Shown: positions 9,601-16,513 of the stretch, piece after piece
How positions within the stretch are numbered: the first letter of the stretch is position 1
How the letters are laid out: every line of letters begins with the position of its first letter
Assembly (NCBI GenBank): GCA_003222135.1
Contig: QHUM01000066.1
Span: forward strand, 1-56,202
Length of the DNA: 56,202 nucleotides
Direction of reading: 5' to 3'
From: Gemmatimonadota bacterium
GTDB taxonomy: Bacteria > Gemmatimonadota > Gemmatimonadetes > Gemmatimonadales > GWC2-71-9
Made by a program: the position numbers and the translations under genes
Notes under the pieces: generated by a model
What the model saw: the letters and a program-made list of their open reading frames with translations, nothing else
What the model was told of the DNA's origin: nothing
Database searches by the model: none

Positions 9601-10336
9601 TCGAGGCGACGAGCCCGCCCGAGAACTGGCCGCGCGCGACGTCGTAGGTGCTCGTCACGACGCGCGTCGTACGGAGCGCGTCTTGCGGCACGGTCCCCGA
9701 GCCGAACGAGAGGCCGTCGAGCGTGATGTTGTTGGCAGTGGAGCGCTGGCCCGCGACCGAGAACGCGGCGCTCGTGGAATCGGTCTCACCGATCCCCACG
9801 ACGCCGGGGACGAGTGTGGCGAGCGTGTTCAAGTCCGAGGCATCGATCGGCAGGCGGGCGATCACGTCCGGAGCGAGGTTGCGCTCGGTCGAGCCCGGCG
9901 TCGGTCGCTCCACGCCGCGCTGCGGGGCGCGCGCGCGGACCGTCACCGCATCGAGCGACACGGCGGCCACGTCCATCCGCACATTGGCCACGAGGCGATC
10001 CTCATCCGCCTGGCGCGCGATCGTGACCCGCGCCGGGGCCAGGCCGAGGTAGCGCACGACGAGCTGATATTGCCCGCCGCCGTCAGGGAAGAGGATGGTG
10101 AAGCGCCCGCGGGCGTCCGTAGTGCGCTGACGCGACACCTGGCTTTCGAGGGATGTCGCCTGGACGGCCGCTCCCGGCAGCGGTTGGTTGTCGGGGCCCG
10201 TGACGGTGCCGGTGATGATGTCGGTGGTCGTGCCGACCTGAGCCACGCCGGGGAGCGGCGCGCCGAGCGCGCCGAGCGCGACGAGCAGCCAACCGGACGG
10301 GCGTGGTATCACAGCGTGGGCTCGGGAGCAGTCCAC
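6611..10336 (-). CDS. TonB-dependent receptor with carboxypeptidase-regulatory N-domain and Spy-like C-terminal tail
   Basis: A 1241-residue outer-membrane protein. A signal peptide ends near GVAQ (33). Residues 36-115 form a CarboxypepD_reg beta-sandwich (IITGTVTGPDNQPLPGAAVQ). A plug follows at about 150-255 (LATLVPGVVGIG, AGQRSTANNITLDGLSFGSG), and then a long beta-barrel with alternating aromatic strands. After the barrel comes a Gly/Arg-rich linker (about 1095-1123) and a charged helical tail (1124-1241) with SLGLAPDQVAGLQAIAD and LLTADQWAKVP. The tail resembles the LTxxQ motif of Spy/CpxP-type periplasmic proteins. The substrate is unknown; such receptors import large ligands such as oligosaccharides, peptides or metal chelates. 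The start is GTG. The gene lies 33 nt after a small secreted Gly-rich protein that has its own DEQRERMRQ segment. Confidence 0.9.
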   Translation of the reverse strand: MDCSRAHAVIPRPSGWLLVALGALGAPLPGVAQVGTTTDIITGTVTGPDNQPLPGAAVQATSLESQVSRQRTTDARGRFTILFPDGGGQYQLVVRYLGLAPARVTIARQADEDRLVANVRMDVAAVSLDAVTVRARAPQRGVERPTPGSTERNLAPDVIARLPIDASDLNTLATLVPGVVGIGETDSTSAAFSVAGQRSTANNITLDGLSFGSGTVPQDALRTTRVVTSTYDVARGQFSGGLVASTTRSGTNVPQGSFTYGLRDRDLAWGGVTESPFDQGYTQNQLGGGMGGPIVLNRLFVFGSVQGRWRGQALPSLLSADAPSLERLGVNPDSAARFLALAGATGVPMTVPALPGDRATDNSVALLRIDWNLSDAQTLMLRLDGRWSSQDPTRVGALALPATGGTRAQRAGGAMASLSSHFGEGFINEVRGYVSTDRSDASGFLELPEGRVQVASNLAGSSVPGGGRGIATLAFGGNPGFPQRADATAGEVTDEFSWLSAAAGHRLKLGLYLKGARQRAMQSPNQYGTFVFQSLDALAAGQPAQFTRTLAPLEQAGTTWNGALYLGDIWRAGGGLQLTYGARLEAARFSGAPPYNGAVDSVFGLRTDRIPREVHASPRIGFTWTVGAGGGSGAGGAGRFGEPPGTIVRGGVGDFRSLTPSALYSAALAAPGLSNAEAQLVCVGSAVPTPDWTQYAQDPATIPSQCVDTATAVTITPHPNATVFDPGYTAPHAWRASLGVQQRVRGTYTVSVDASYARGRSQYGFRDLNLVGTPRFTLPDEANRPVYVPADSIIPASGALSSQQSRVDPRFGQVIAIGSDLQSDSRQLTLGLGGFTARGATFQLSYTFTHARDQSSFSCCAASQGFSAPTTAGDPNAREWATSSFERRHSFLGTVTYPITGALEVTAIGRVTSGVPFTPLVGSDVNGDGARNDRALVFDPAATADTAVANGMRGLLATASPGARSCLQSQVGRVAARNSCTGPWQPSLDLQVNWRPGYFGLDRRLTVSLLTVNLLGGLDEWLHGAANLHGWGFTAAPDPVLLYVRGFDPGGLRYRYAVNGRFGATAGANGGVIVPFQVALQVHMTVGPDRTRDRLRAAFGGRRGGNGEGGRGGGPGAEGGGPQDFTARLARILPNPISAILELRDSLGLAPDQVAGLQAIADSLDAQNRPVSDSLQAAVQRAGERPDPGTLFARLRPKLAEGREHIRRALERTRSLLTADQWAKVPDALKTAGGRGVRGGR

Positions 10337-10369
10337 GGCATATACGAGCGGGGCGCCACGTCTGTTGAG

Positions 10370-11041
10370 CTACTGCGACTGTGGCGCGGTCGCCGCGGGG
10401 TCGTACACGCGCCGGAAGTCGATCGTGCGACCGCGACCCGGGTCGACGCTGACGATCACGAAGAGCTGCTTCCCGTCCTGGGAGCGGAGGTAGTCCTCGG
10501 TCACCTTCCCGCCCCCGGAGACCTTGCGCTCGACGACGAAATCGTTGCCCTGCCAACGGGCTTTGATCTCGATGTCCCCGCCGCCCTCCACGGACTGCTT
10601 GAACTTGCGGCCGTCGCCGTACAGCACCAGAGCGCTCCCGCTATCGGACGTGAAGGTGAGGGTCGAGTCGGACGCCACTATCGTGAGCGCGGCGGGGGCC
10701 CGGAACGCGAGGTCCATCGTCTGACGCATCCGCTCCCGCTGCTCGTCGCTCATGTCGGCGCCCCGCCCTCCTCTGCCGCCGGGCCCAAACCCGCCACGCC
10801 CCCCTCCGAAGCCACCCCGCCCACCGCCGCGACCCCCGCGACCGCCGCCTCCGAACCCGGGTGATCCGCCCCGATCACCGCCGGCGCTGTCGCGCCGTTG
10901 CATCATGGAGCGGGGATTGTCGCTTTGCGCGGCGTTGTACGTCCAGTGGCCGGAAAGATCGGGCCGGACGGTCGCGGGCGGCCGGCTCGCGCCACCGAGC
11001 AGGGTCGCTGCGGCGAGCAGCACCACAGTTGTCGCATTCAC
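10370..11041 (-). CDS. Secreted protein with Gly/Arg-rich segment
   Basis: A 223-residue protein starting at GTG 11041, with AGAAGG 6 nt upstream. Its signal peptide is about residues 1-18 (NATTVVLLAAATLLGG). A DLSGHWTYN segment opens the mature part. Residues about 50-95 are very rich in Gly, Phe and Arg (repeats of GGRGG and FGGG). They are followed by a helical ADMSDEQRERMRQ piece and an all-beta C-terminal domain (TIVASDSTLTFTSDSGSALVLYGDGRKFKQ, KARWQGNDFVVERKVSGGGKVTEDY). I do not recognise a named enzyme family. The beta domain resembles small secreted lipocalin-like proteins that are common beside TonB receptors in this type of genome. It is probably co-transcribed with the receptor. 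Confidence 0.75.
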   Translation of the reverse strand: MNATTVVLLAAATLLGGASRPPATVRPDLSGHWTYNAAQSDNPRSMMQRRDSAGGDRGGSPGFGGGGRGGRGGGRGGFGGGRGGFGPGGRGGRGADMSDEQRERMRQTMDLAFRAPAALTIVASDSTLTFTSDSGSALVLYGDGRKFKQSVEGGGDIEIKARWQGNDFVVERKVSGGGKVTEDYLRSQDGKQLFVIVSVDPGRGRTIDFRRVYDPAATAPQSQ

Positions 11042-11154
11042 GTTGCGCCTTCTCTCGACAGGGGGAGCCTCGCGCCCGACGGAACGCCAGACGCCTTCCG
11101 AGGGAGTACGGACAAGCCAGCTGGTTGGCTGAGTGGAGGAGCGACCGGCGGCGC

Positions 11155-11541
11155 TCAGGGGTTGGCGCCGGGCGCCAGGTAGCGCTCGTCCCAGGCGACC
11201 CCGAACACGCCATGGCAGCGCGGGCACCCCAGATCGGCGGGATGACCCTTGATCGGCGCCCGCGTGCTGCACACGGGACACACGACGTATCTGTCGCCCC
11301 AGCCGCTCGGCACGTTGCGGGCGTCGCGGGGACGCGGCACTATGGACCATCGAAGCGGACGCCGGAAAACGGTTTCGAGCAAGCGCCGCGGCACGGGCAC
11401 GGGCTCGGGCGTCACCTCCAGGATGGCCTCGGCTCCGGTCACCTGAACGACGCGGTACCAACCGCCCCGGCGCAGCCCGCAATTGACGTCTACGCGGAGA
11501 CGGGCCCACGCGACCGGCAATTCTTGGACGGGGCGCTCCAT
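11155..11541 (-). CDS. Hypothetical zinc-ribbon protein
   Basis: A 128-residue protein whose C-terminal third carries a zinc ribbon: CPVC near residue 88 and CPRC near residue 107, the latter followed by HGVFGVAWDERYL. The N-terminal part (VNCGLRRGGWYRVVQVTGAEAILEV, then RRPLRWSIVPRP) looks like a small beta domain. I do not recognise a characterised family. Codon use fits a real gene, and the Cys spacing is too regular to be chance. It is divergent from the SRPBCC gene at 11652, with about 110 nt between. Confidence 0.65.
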   Translation of the reverse strand: MERPVQELPVAWARLRVDVNCGLRRGGWYRVVQVTGAEAILEVTPEPVPVPRRLLETVFRRPLRWSIVPRPRDARNVPSGWGDRYVVCPVCSTRAPIKGHPADLGCPRCHGVFGVAWDERYLAPGANP

Positions 11542-11651
11542 GTCGGTCTACATAGGGCGTGCCGCGCCGGATGGCCGTGACCGAGGGTACGCGCGTGCAG
11601 GTCGTGCAGCTGTCTTGTGCAGTCCGCTCGGCACCTGCATCATCAAGGACG

Positions 11652-12077
11652 ATGCGCCCCGTCAGTCACACCCTTATCAATTCGATCCGCGCTCCGATCG
11701 ACCGGGTGTTCGCATTGCTCACCGACCCGGGGCGCATCGCACAATGGCTCCCGGGATGCGATGGCGTGCAAAGCGCCGGGCCGCTCAGGAAAGGCGCGCG
11801 GTTCACGGCGCGCTTCGGCGCGCGCCAGACCGAATTCGAGATCGTCGATTTCACGCCGCCGAGCACCTTCGGCTGGGTGGAGCGAGGCCAGCGCAAGGGC
11901 TGGAGGACGTTCTTTCGCCTGGACGCGACCGCGGGGTCGACGGCCGTTACGATTCGGGACGTGTGGACGCCGCGGTCGTTCGGGGGGTGGCTCCGCGGGC
12001 GCTTCCTGGAGAAGCGCAAGGTGCAGAATCACCTCAAGACCATTCTGGAGAACCTGGGGAAGCTGCTCGGGTCTTGA
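11652..12077 (+). CDS. SRPBCC-family (polyketide cyclase/START-like) protein
   Basis: A 141-residue protein with the SRPBCC pattern: N-terminal SHTLINSIRAPIDRVFALLTDP followed by W.PGC, beta strands FTARFGARQTEFEIVDFTPPSTFGW, and the C-terminal helix KVQNHLKTILENLGKLL. Members bind hydrophobic ligands in a deep cavity; the ligand is unknown here. ATG 11652 follows an AAGGACG-like site and starts exactly at the fold boundary. A frame open from 11559 has no homology-like content in its first 31 residues. Confidence 0.8.
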   Translation: MRPVSHTLINSIRAPIDRVFALLTDPGRIAQWLPGCDGVQSAGPLRKGARFTARFGARQTEFEIVDFTPPSTFGWVERGQRKGWRTFFRLDATAGSTAVTIRDVWTPRSFGGWLRGRFLEKRKVQNHLKTILENLGKLLGS

Positions 12078-12194
12078 CGGTGCAGGTTGCAAGAGTGCAG
12101 GCGAGACGCACGCCGCTCGCTTGCGCCCATCCCGCCGACGACGCGATTTCCGACACGCTCACCGTGGCACAGCCCGTGCAAACCAGCTCGGGTC

Positions 12195-12794
12195 ATGAGA
12201 ATCGACGTTCCCTGCCGATATCGATCTGTCGCACTGGCGCTCGGCGCGCTTGCCCTCGCGGCGATCGCCCCCCAGCGGCTCGCCGCGCAAGGTAACGCGC
12301 GACTCAGTCGTACCACCGACCTGGCGCCGGTCGCGTCCCCCGAGGTGTCTCACCTCGAGCCGGCCCGCGGGATCCTCCGCACGCTGGTGGGCACCTGGCG
12401 ATTCGAGATCTGGTTCGCGGGGAACTACGGCGGCGCGCCCGATGCGTCGGGCACGCGCATCGTGAAGGTGCTGTTCGACGATCTGCGCCTCGAGTGGACC
12501 GAACAGCTCGATCACGCCACGATCGCCGGGCAGGGCGTACTCGGGTTCGACCCGGGCAGCGACCGCTTTTTCAGCTCCGCGGTCTACAGTACCGGCGCTG
12601 CGCCTGAGTTCATGACGGGGACGCTCGACGCGGCCGAGCCGCTCGTCACCTTCAGCTCGATGCTGACCGCTCCCGTCGCGAGCCCCGGCCAGCCGCTCGT
12701 CCCCGCGTCGATCATGAACATGTTGGACCAGAACCACTTTGCATGGACGGCGCGGGACCGTGCGTGGCGCGCGGTGTTCACGCGTCAGGAGTGA
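12195..12794 (+). CDS. Secreted DUF1579-like protein
   Basis: A 199-residue protein with a signal peptide (cleavage near RLAAQ, residue 32). The mature part has the DUF1579/lipocalin-like pattern: LRTLVGTWRFEIWFAG, TRIVKVLFDDLRLEW, GQGVLGFDPGSDRFFSSAVYSTG, and a C-terminal beta strand NHFAWTARDRAWRAVFTRQE. This family is common in Gemmatimonadota-like genomes and has no proven function. The ATG has only a weak ribosome site. The last 17 nt overlap the 3' end of the convergent kinase gene. Confidence 0.8.
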   Translation: MRIDVPCRYRSVALALGALALAAIAPQRLAAQGNARLSRTTDLAPVASPEVSHLEPARGILRTLVGTWRFEIWFAGNYGGAPDASGTRIVKVLFDDLRLEWTEQLDHATIAGQGVLGFDPGSDRFFSSAVYSTGAAPEFMTGTLDAAEPLVTFSSMLTAPVASPGQPLVPASIMNMLDQNHFAWTARDRAWRAVFTRQE

Positions 12795-14364
12795 CGCGAC
12801 GGAGCACCCGCGGGGCCGGAACCAGCTCGCGCGCGAGCGTCGCCAGCCGGTCGGCCAATCGCTGCAGCTCGCGTACCCGCCGCCTCGTGCTGTAGTCGTA
12901 GACCGTCCGCGCGGTCATGAACGTGATGAGCAGCCACAGCGGCACGACCGCCCCGAACGCGGCCCCGGTAACGTGCAGCGAAGCGACGACGGCGATGATC
13001 GGCCCGAACCCACCACCGCCCATACCGCCACCGATGCCGCCGAAGATCCCCCCGATCAGCGAGGCGAGGTTCTCGCGGATCGAGATGTGGGTGCGACCGC
13101 CGCGCACCGAAACGGCGACCTCGAGATCGCGCTGCGACGCGCCACGCCGGGCGGCGACCCACGAGAACGAGCGACCGAACTGGCTCACCTGCCCGACGTT
13201 CTTCAGGGCGCGCCGGATCTCGTCCACCATCCCCAGCCATTCGCTATCCGGCACCTCGCCCTCGACCACTCGCTCGAACAGCAGCGTGGTCGGCCCGCCG
13301 AGCCAGCGGTTCGAGCGGGGTGGCTCGCTCGGCGCGACCGCCCCGGCCGGCGTGAGCGACTGCGCCGCCGCGCGCACCACGTCCCGCGCGATTCCCACCT
13401 CCGCGGCGAGCGCCTCGACACCGCCGATCGTCATGGCTCCGCCCGTCGTCGGCGCCGTCGCCTCGAGCTCGGCGGCGCGCTTCACGATCTCCTCGACCTC
13501 GCCGCCTGAGTAGCGGCGCCGGGGGGCGGCCGCGCCGCTGAGCTCGTCGATCAGCGCGGCCGGCGACGACGTGCGCTGATCGTGCCGGATCGCGAGACCC
13601 CGCACCAGCGCCCCCTCGACGCGAGCCCCTGCATCCGTCAGCCGCGTGCGGTGCGTCGCGGTCGCTTCGAGAAACCGCCCCGCCCGCACCGCGTCTTCCG
13701 TGGGCCAGCGACCGGGGACCTCGCCCACCAGCATCTCGTAGATCACCACGGCCAGACTGTAGACGTCGGTCCGCTCGTCCAGATCGGTGAGCCCCGCGGC
13801 CTGCTCGGGGCTCATGTATCCCGGCGTGCCGACCGGGAAGCCCGTGCGGGTCAGGTTCGCGCCGCCCGCCGTACTGATCGCCTTGGCGATGCCGAAGTCA
13901 GCCACGATCGGGTGCCCCTGCGACAAGAGAATGTTCTCCGGCTTGATGTCGCGGTGCAGCACACCCATCCGGTGCGCGTACGAGAGCGCATCGGCCACGG
14001 GCGCCGCGATCGCCAGCGCCCGGTCGGCACCCGACGGTCGCCCGCCCGCCAGCTGCTGGCGCAGCGAGCCGCCGTCGATGTACGGCATGACATAATAGAG
14101 GTAGCCACCCGCTTCACCCGAGTCGTGCAGCGCGAGGATGTGGGGGTGGGTGAGGCGCGCGGCCACCTGGATCTCCTTCAAGAACCGCTCGACGCCGAGG
14201 AAGGCGGCCAGGCCGGGCAGAAGGACCTTGAGCGCGACATCGCGCCGGTGCTTGCGGTCGTACGCCAGGTACACGGTGGCCATGCCGCCGCGACCGAGCA
14301 CCTGCCGGAGCTCATAGCGCTCGGCGAGCGCAGCCGCGAGATCGACAGGGACGTCGGGTGGCAC
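12778..14364 (-). CDS. Ser/Thr protein kinase with membrane-linked C-terminal domain
   Basis: A 528-residue Pkn-type kinase. Residues 17-265 hold the kinase domain: glycine loop GRGGMATVY, lysine in DVALKVLLP, catalytic HRDIKPENI (about 137), DFG in ADFGIAKA, and activation segment GTPGYMSPEQ. Residues about 285-350 carry the helical pattern VEEIVKRAAELEA...GGVEALAAEVGIARDVVRAAAQ, which recurs in uncharacterised proteins of this type of bacterium. Residues about 370-440 form a beta domain. A Gly-rich stretch and a hydrophobic hairpin (about 443-478) give two membrane passes, before a basic helical end (RRRVRELQRLADRLATLA). The kinase domain is probably cytoplasmic. It is divergent from the cytochrome gene at 14470. 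Confidence 0.9.
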   Translation of the reverse strand: MPPDVPVDLAAALAERYELRQVLGRGGMATVYLAYDRKHRRDVALKVLLPGLAAFLGVERFLKEIQVAARLTHPHILALHDSGEAGGYLYYVMPYIDGGSLRQQLAGGRPSGADRALAIAAPVADALSYAHRMGVLHRDIKPENILLSQGHPIVADFGIAKAISTAGGANLTRTGFPVGTPGYMSPEQAAGLTDLDERTDVYSLAVVIYEMLVGEVPGRWPTEDAVRAGRFLEATATHRTRLTDAGARVEGALVRGLAIRHDQRTSSPAALIDELSGAAAPRRRYSGGEVEEIVKRAAELEATAPTTGGAMTIGGVEALAAEVGIARDVVRAAAQSLTPAGAVAPSEPPRSNRWLGGPTTLLFERVVEGEVPDSEWLGMVDEIRRALKNVGQVSQFGRSFSWVAARRGASQRDLEVAVSVRGGRTHISIRENLASLIGGIFGGIGGGMGGGGFGPIIAVVASLHVTGAAFGAVVPLWLLITFMTARTVYDYSTRRRVRELQRLADRLATLARELVPAPRVLRRVTPDA

Positions 14365-14469
14365 GGAATCACAATATAGGCCTGCAGGAGAGGGGGCGAG
14401 ACCAGTGGTGAAGCCTCAAACCGCCGCCGGGTTCGTGGCATCAAAGCACAAACCCACGAAGGAGGAGCC

Positions 14470-15105
14470 ATGTTGCGAGGCCTGTTCCTGGCGCCGTGGA
14501 TCGCCGCATTGGTCGGCGGCTGGGCGGCGATCACCGTCGAGCAGCTCCCGGACTACGTCGCCGCCGGCCAGCCGGTCACCCTGACCTTCACCGTCCGGCA
14601 ACACGGCGTCACGCGGCTCACCGGCTTGAAGCCCAGTATCGAGGCCCGGTCGGGCGACGTCACCACGACGGCGCTGGCCGCTCCGGGGCGGGACACCGGG
14701 CAGTACGTCTCCACGTTCACCCTCCCCCGCGCTGGGGAGTGGACGATCACGATCCACAGCGGGTTCCTCAACAGCCACGTCACGCTGCTGCCCCTGCAGG
14801 CGATCGCGCCCGGGGCCACGACGCCGCTGGCGCTCCCCGAGCGCGAGCGCGGCCGGCGGCTGTTCGTGGCAAAAGGCTGCGTCACCTGTCATATACATGG
14901 CGACGTGGCGGGGAGCGGCGTGGTAGCGGTCGGCCCGGAGCTGACCGACCGACGGCTGCCGGCGGACTACCTGAAGCAGTTCCTCGCTAACCCGGCGATC
15001 GCCCCGCAGAGCGGCCCGGCCCGGATGCCGAACCTCGGGCTCGAGCCCCGGGAGATCGCCGCACTCGCCGAGTTTTTGACGGCGGAGCGCCACGCGCTCC
15101 GGTAG
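14470..15105 (+). CDS. Secreted c-type cytochrome with N-terminal YtkA/FixH-like domain
   Basis: A 211-residue protein preceded by a strong AAGGAGGAG site. A signal peptide or anchor covers about residues 1-20. Residues 20-115 form a beta-sandwich like YtkA/FixH domains (LPDYVAAGQPVTLTFTVRQHG, GQYVSTFTLPRAGEWTITIHSGF). Residues about 125-208 form a mono-heme cytochrome c: heme motif CVTCH near 137, an axial Met candidate in ARMPNLGL, and the closing helix EIAALAEFLTAE. It probably carries electrons in the periplasm, perhaps to the di-heme peroxidase encoded convergently 9 nt away. A 7-bp inverted repeat (TTCGTGG/CCACGAA) lies in the leader at 14432-14460, just before the ribosome site. Confidence 0.85.
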   Translation: MLRGLFLAPWIAALVGGWAAITVEQLPDYVAAGQPVTLTFTVRQHGVTRLTGLKPSIEARSGDVTTTALAAPGRDTGQYVSTFTLPRAGEWTITIHSGFLNSHVTLLPLQAIAPGATTPLALPERERGRRLFVAKGCVTCHIHGDVAGSGVVAVGPELTDRRLPADYLKQFLANPAIAPQSGPARMPNLGLEPREIAALAEFLTAERHALR

Positions 15106-15114
15106 CGCGCCGGC

Positions 15115-16497
15115 TTACGGGCCGACCGGCAGCCCGCTCGGCACCGCCGCGGGGATGAGCGCGCTCAGGTCTCGCGCCGCGGGATCAGTCAAGGACTTGA
15201 GGAACGCGACCAGATCGCGCTGCTCATCGTCGGTCAGGCCGAGCGAGCGGCGCAGCCGGAAGTCCAGCGTTTCGAGCACCGTGTTGATCGTGGCGACGTC
15301 GCCGTGGTACAGCGGGCGCAGCTCCGGAGCGAGCTGCGCGACGTCGTATGTGCGCAGCGCCAGCGTCACGTCGTTGTAGTGACGCACCACGGCCTCGAGT
15401 GTGGGAAACGCGCCGTCGTGCATGTACGGCGCCGTCAGCTCGACGTTGCGCAGCGGCGTTACGCGGAAGGCGAACTTATAAAACGACTGGTCCTTGAGGC
15501 CGCCGCGCCCCAGGTCCAACGGCGCCCCACCGCCCGTCCCCGGTCCGAGCTGCGGGACTCCGGCGTTCGCGAAGCTCCCGCCTCCCAGGAACGGGCCGCT
15601 ATGGCAGCTCGAGCATTGGGCCTTGCCGAAGAAAAGCAGCGCGCCCCGCTTCTCGGCCGTCGTCAAGGCCGCGTCGTCGCGGTTCAGGTAGCGATCGAAC
15701 GGCGAGTCGGTCTTGGTGAACGCCTGCATCTCGAATGCGGCGATCGCCGTGGCGGCGTGCTGGAAGCCGAGCTGGCTGGCCAGCGTGCCGGGAAAGGCGG
15801 CGGCGAACTTCGCCTTGTACGCATCGAGCGCCAGCAACCGCTGCATGATCGCCTGCCAGATCTCGACGAACTGGCTGTCGCCGTATTGCGCCAGCTCGTT
15901 CGGGTTGCCGAACGCATCGAGATCGCCACGCTCGCCACGCATCTCGCGGCGGTTCGCCACCGGGAACATCGCCTGGGCCGCGAGGATGTTGGGCACCGCC
16001 GGAAGCAGCGTGCCCGCCGGCGTGACGAACCCGCCCCCGTCCTGGCCCGGTGGGAGAGGGCCAAAGCCCGAGCGCGCGACCTGGCCGTCCCAGAACAGGT
16101 AGAACAGACCCAGTCCGCCGTTGAGCAGGGAGGGCGCGTTGCGCGGGACGAACTGGCGTCCCGGGCCGAGCGACCGGGACGGACCGGCGCCCGAGCCGCC
16201 CGTACCGATCGCGAGCGACAGGCCATCCGCAGCGTGCTGTGACGGCAGATGGCACGTCGCGCAGGCAATGTCGCGGTTGCCGCTCAAGATCTTGTCGAAG
16301 ACGAGCGCCTGGCCAAGATCGACGAGCGCCGGATCCTGGACAGGCATCGGACCGATCGGAATCGCGCCCACGCGCGACAGGGTTTCCCTCAATTGGCTGT
16401 CGAGTGGCGGGGGCAGCGTCTGCGGCGGTGTGAGCCCGTCGCAGCCGGCGACGAGCCCGAGCAGGCCGAGGCAGATGGTACGGACGGTGCGTGTCAT
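15115..16497 (-). CDS. Di-heme cytochrome c peroxidase / MauG family lipoprotein
   Basis: A 460-residue protein with a lipobox (LVAGC, Cys19). Two heme-binding motifs are seen: CATCH (79-83) in the N-terminal heme domain, after LGQALVFDKILSGNRDIA, and CSSCH (about 294-298) after GALLFFGKAQ in the C-terminal domain. Other family marks are RNAPSLLNGG, LFYLFWDGQV, and the calcium/second-heme region FRVTPLRNVELTAPYMHDGAFPTLEAVVRHY. Members reduce hydrogen peroxide or oxidise proteins in the periplasm. ATG 16497 is chosen because it gives the lipobox; a frame open to 16626 adds non-signal sequence. The gene starts 16 nt after the outer-membrane protein gene, so the pair is probably one operon. Confidence 0.9.
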   Translation of the reverse strand: MTRTVRTICLGLLGLVAGCDGLTPPQTLPPPLDSQLRETLSRVGAIPIGPMPVQDPALVDLGQALVFDKILSGNRDIACATCHLPSQHAADGLSLAIGTGGSGAGPSRSLGPGRQFVPRNAPSLLNGGLGLFYLFWDGQVARSGFGPLPPGQDGGGFVTPAGTLLPAVPNILAAQAMFPVANRREMRGERGDLDAFGNPNELAQYGDSQFVEIWQAIMQRLLALDAYKAKFAAAFPGTLASQLGFQHAATAIAAFEMQAFTKTDSPFDRYLNRDDAALTTAEKRGALLFFGKAQCSSCHSGPFLGGGSFANAGVPQLGPGTGGGAPLDLGRGGLKDQSFYKFAFRVTPLRNVELTAPYMHDGAFPTLEAVVRHYNDVTLALRTYDVAQLAPELRPLYHGDVATINTVLETLDFRLRRSLGLTDDEQRDLVAFLKSLTDPAARDLSALIPAAVPSGLPVGP

Positions 16498-16513
16498 CAG
16501 CGTGCCTCCTGGC

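Noticed and set aside
10370..11509. A 379-residue reading of the Gly-rich secreted protein
   Set aside because: The first 156 residues overlap the zinc-ribbon gene antisense-like in composition and lack a signal peptide. GTG 11041 has both a ribosome site and a signal peptide.
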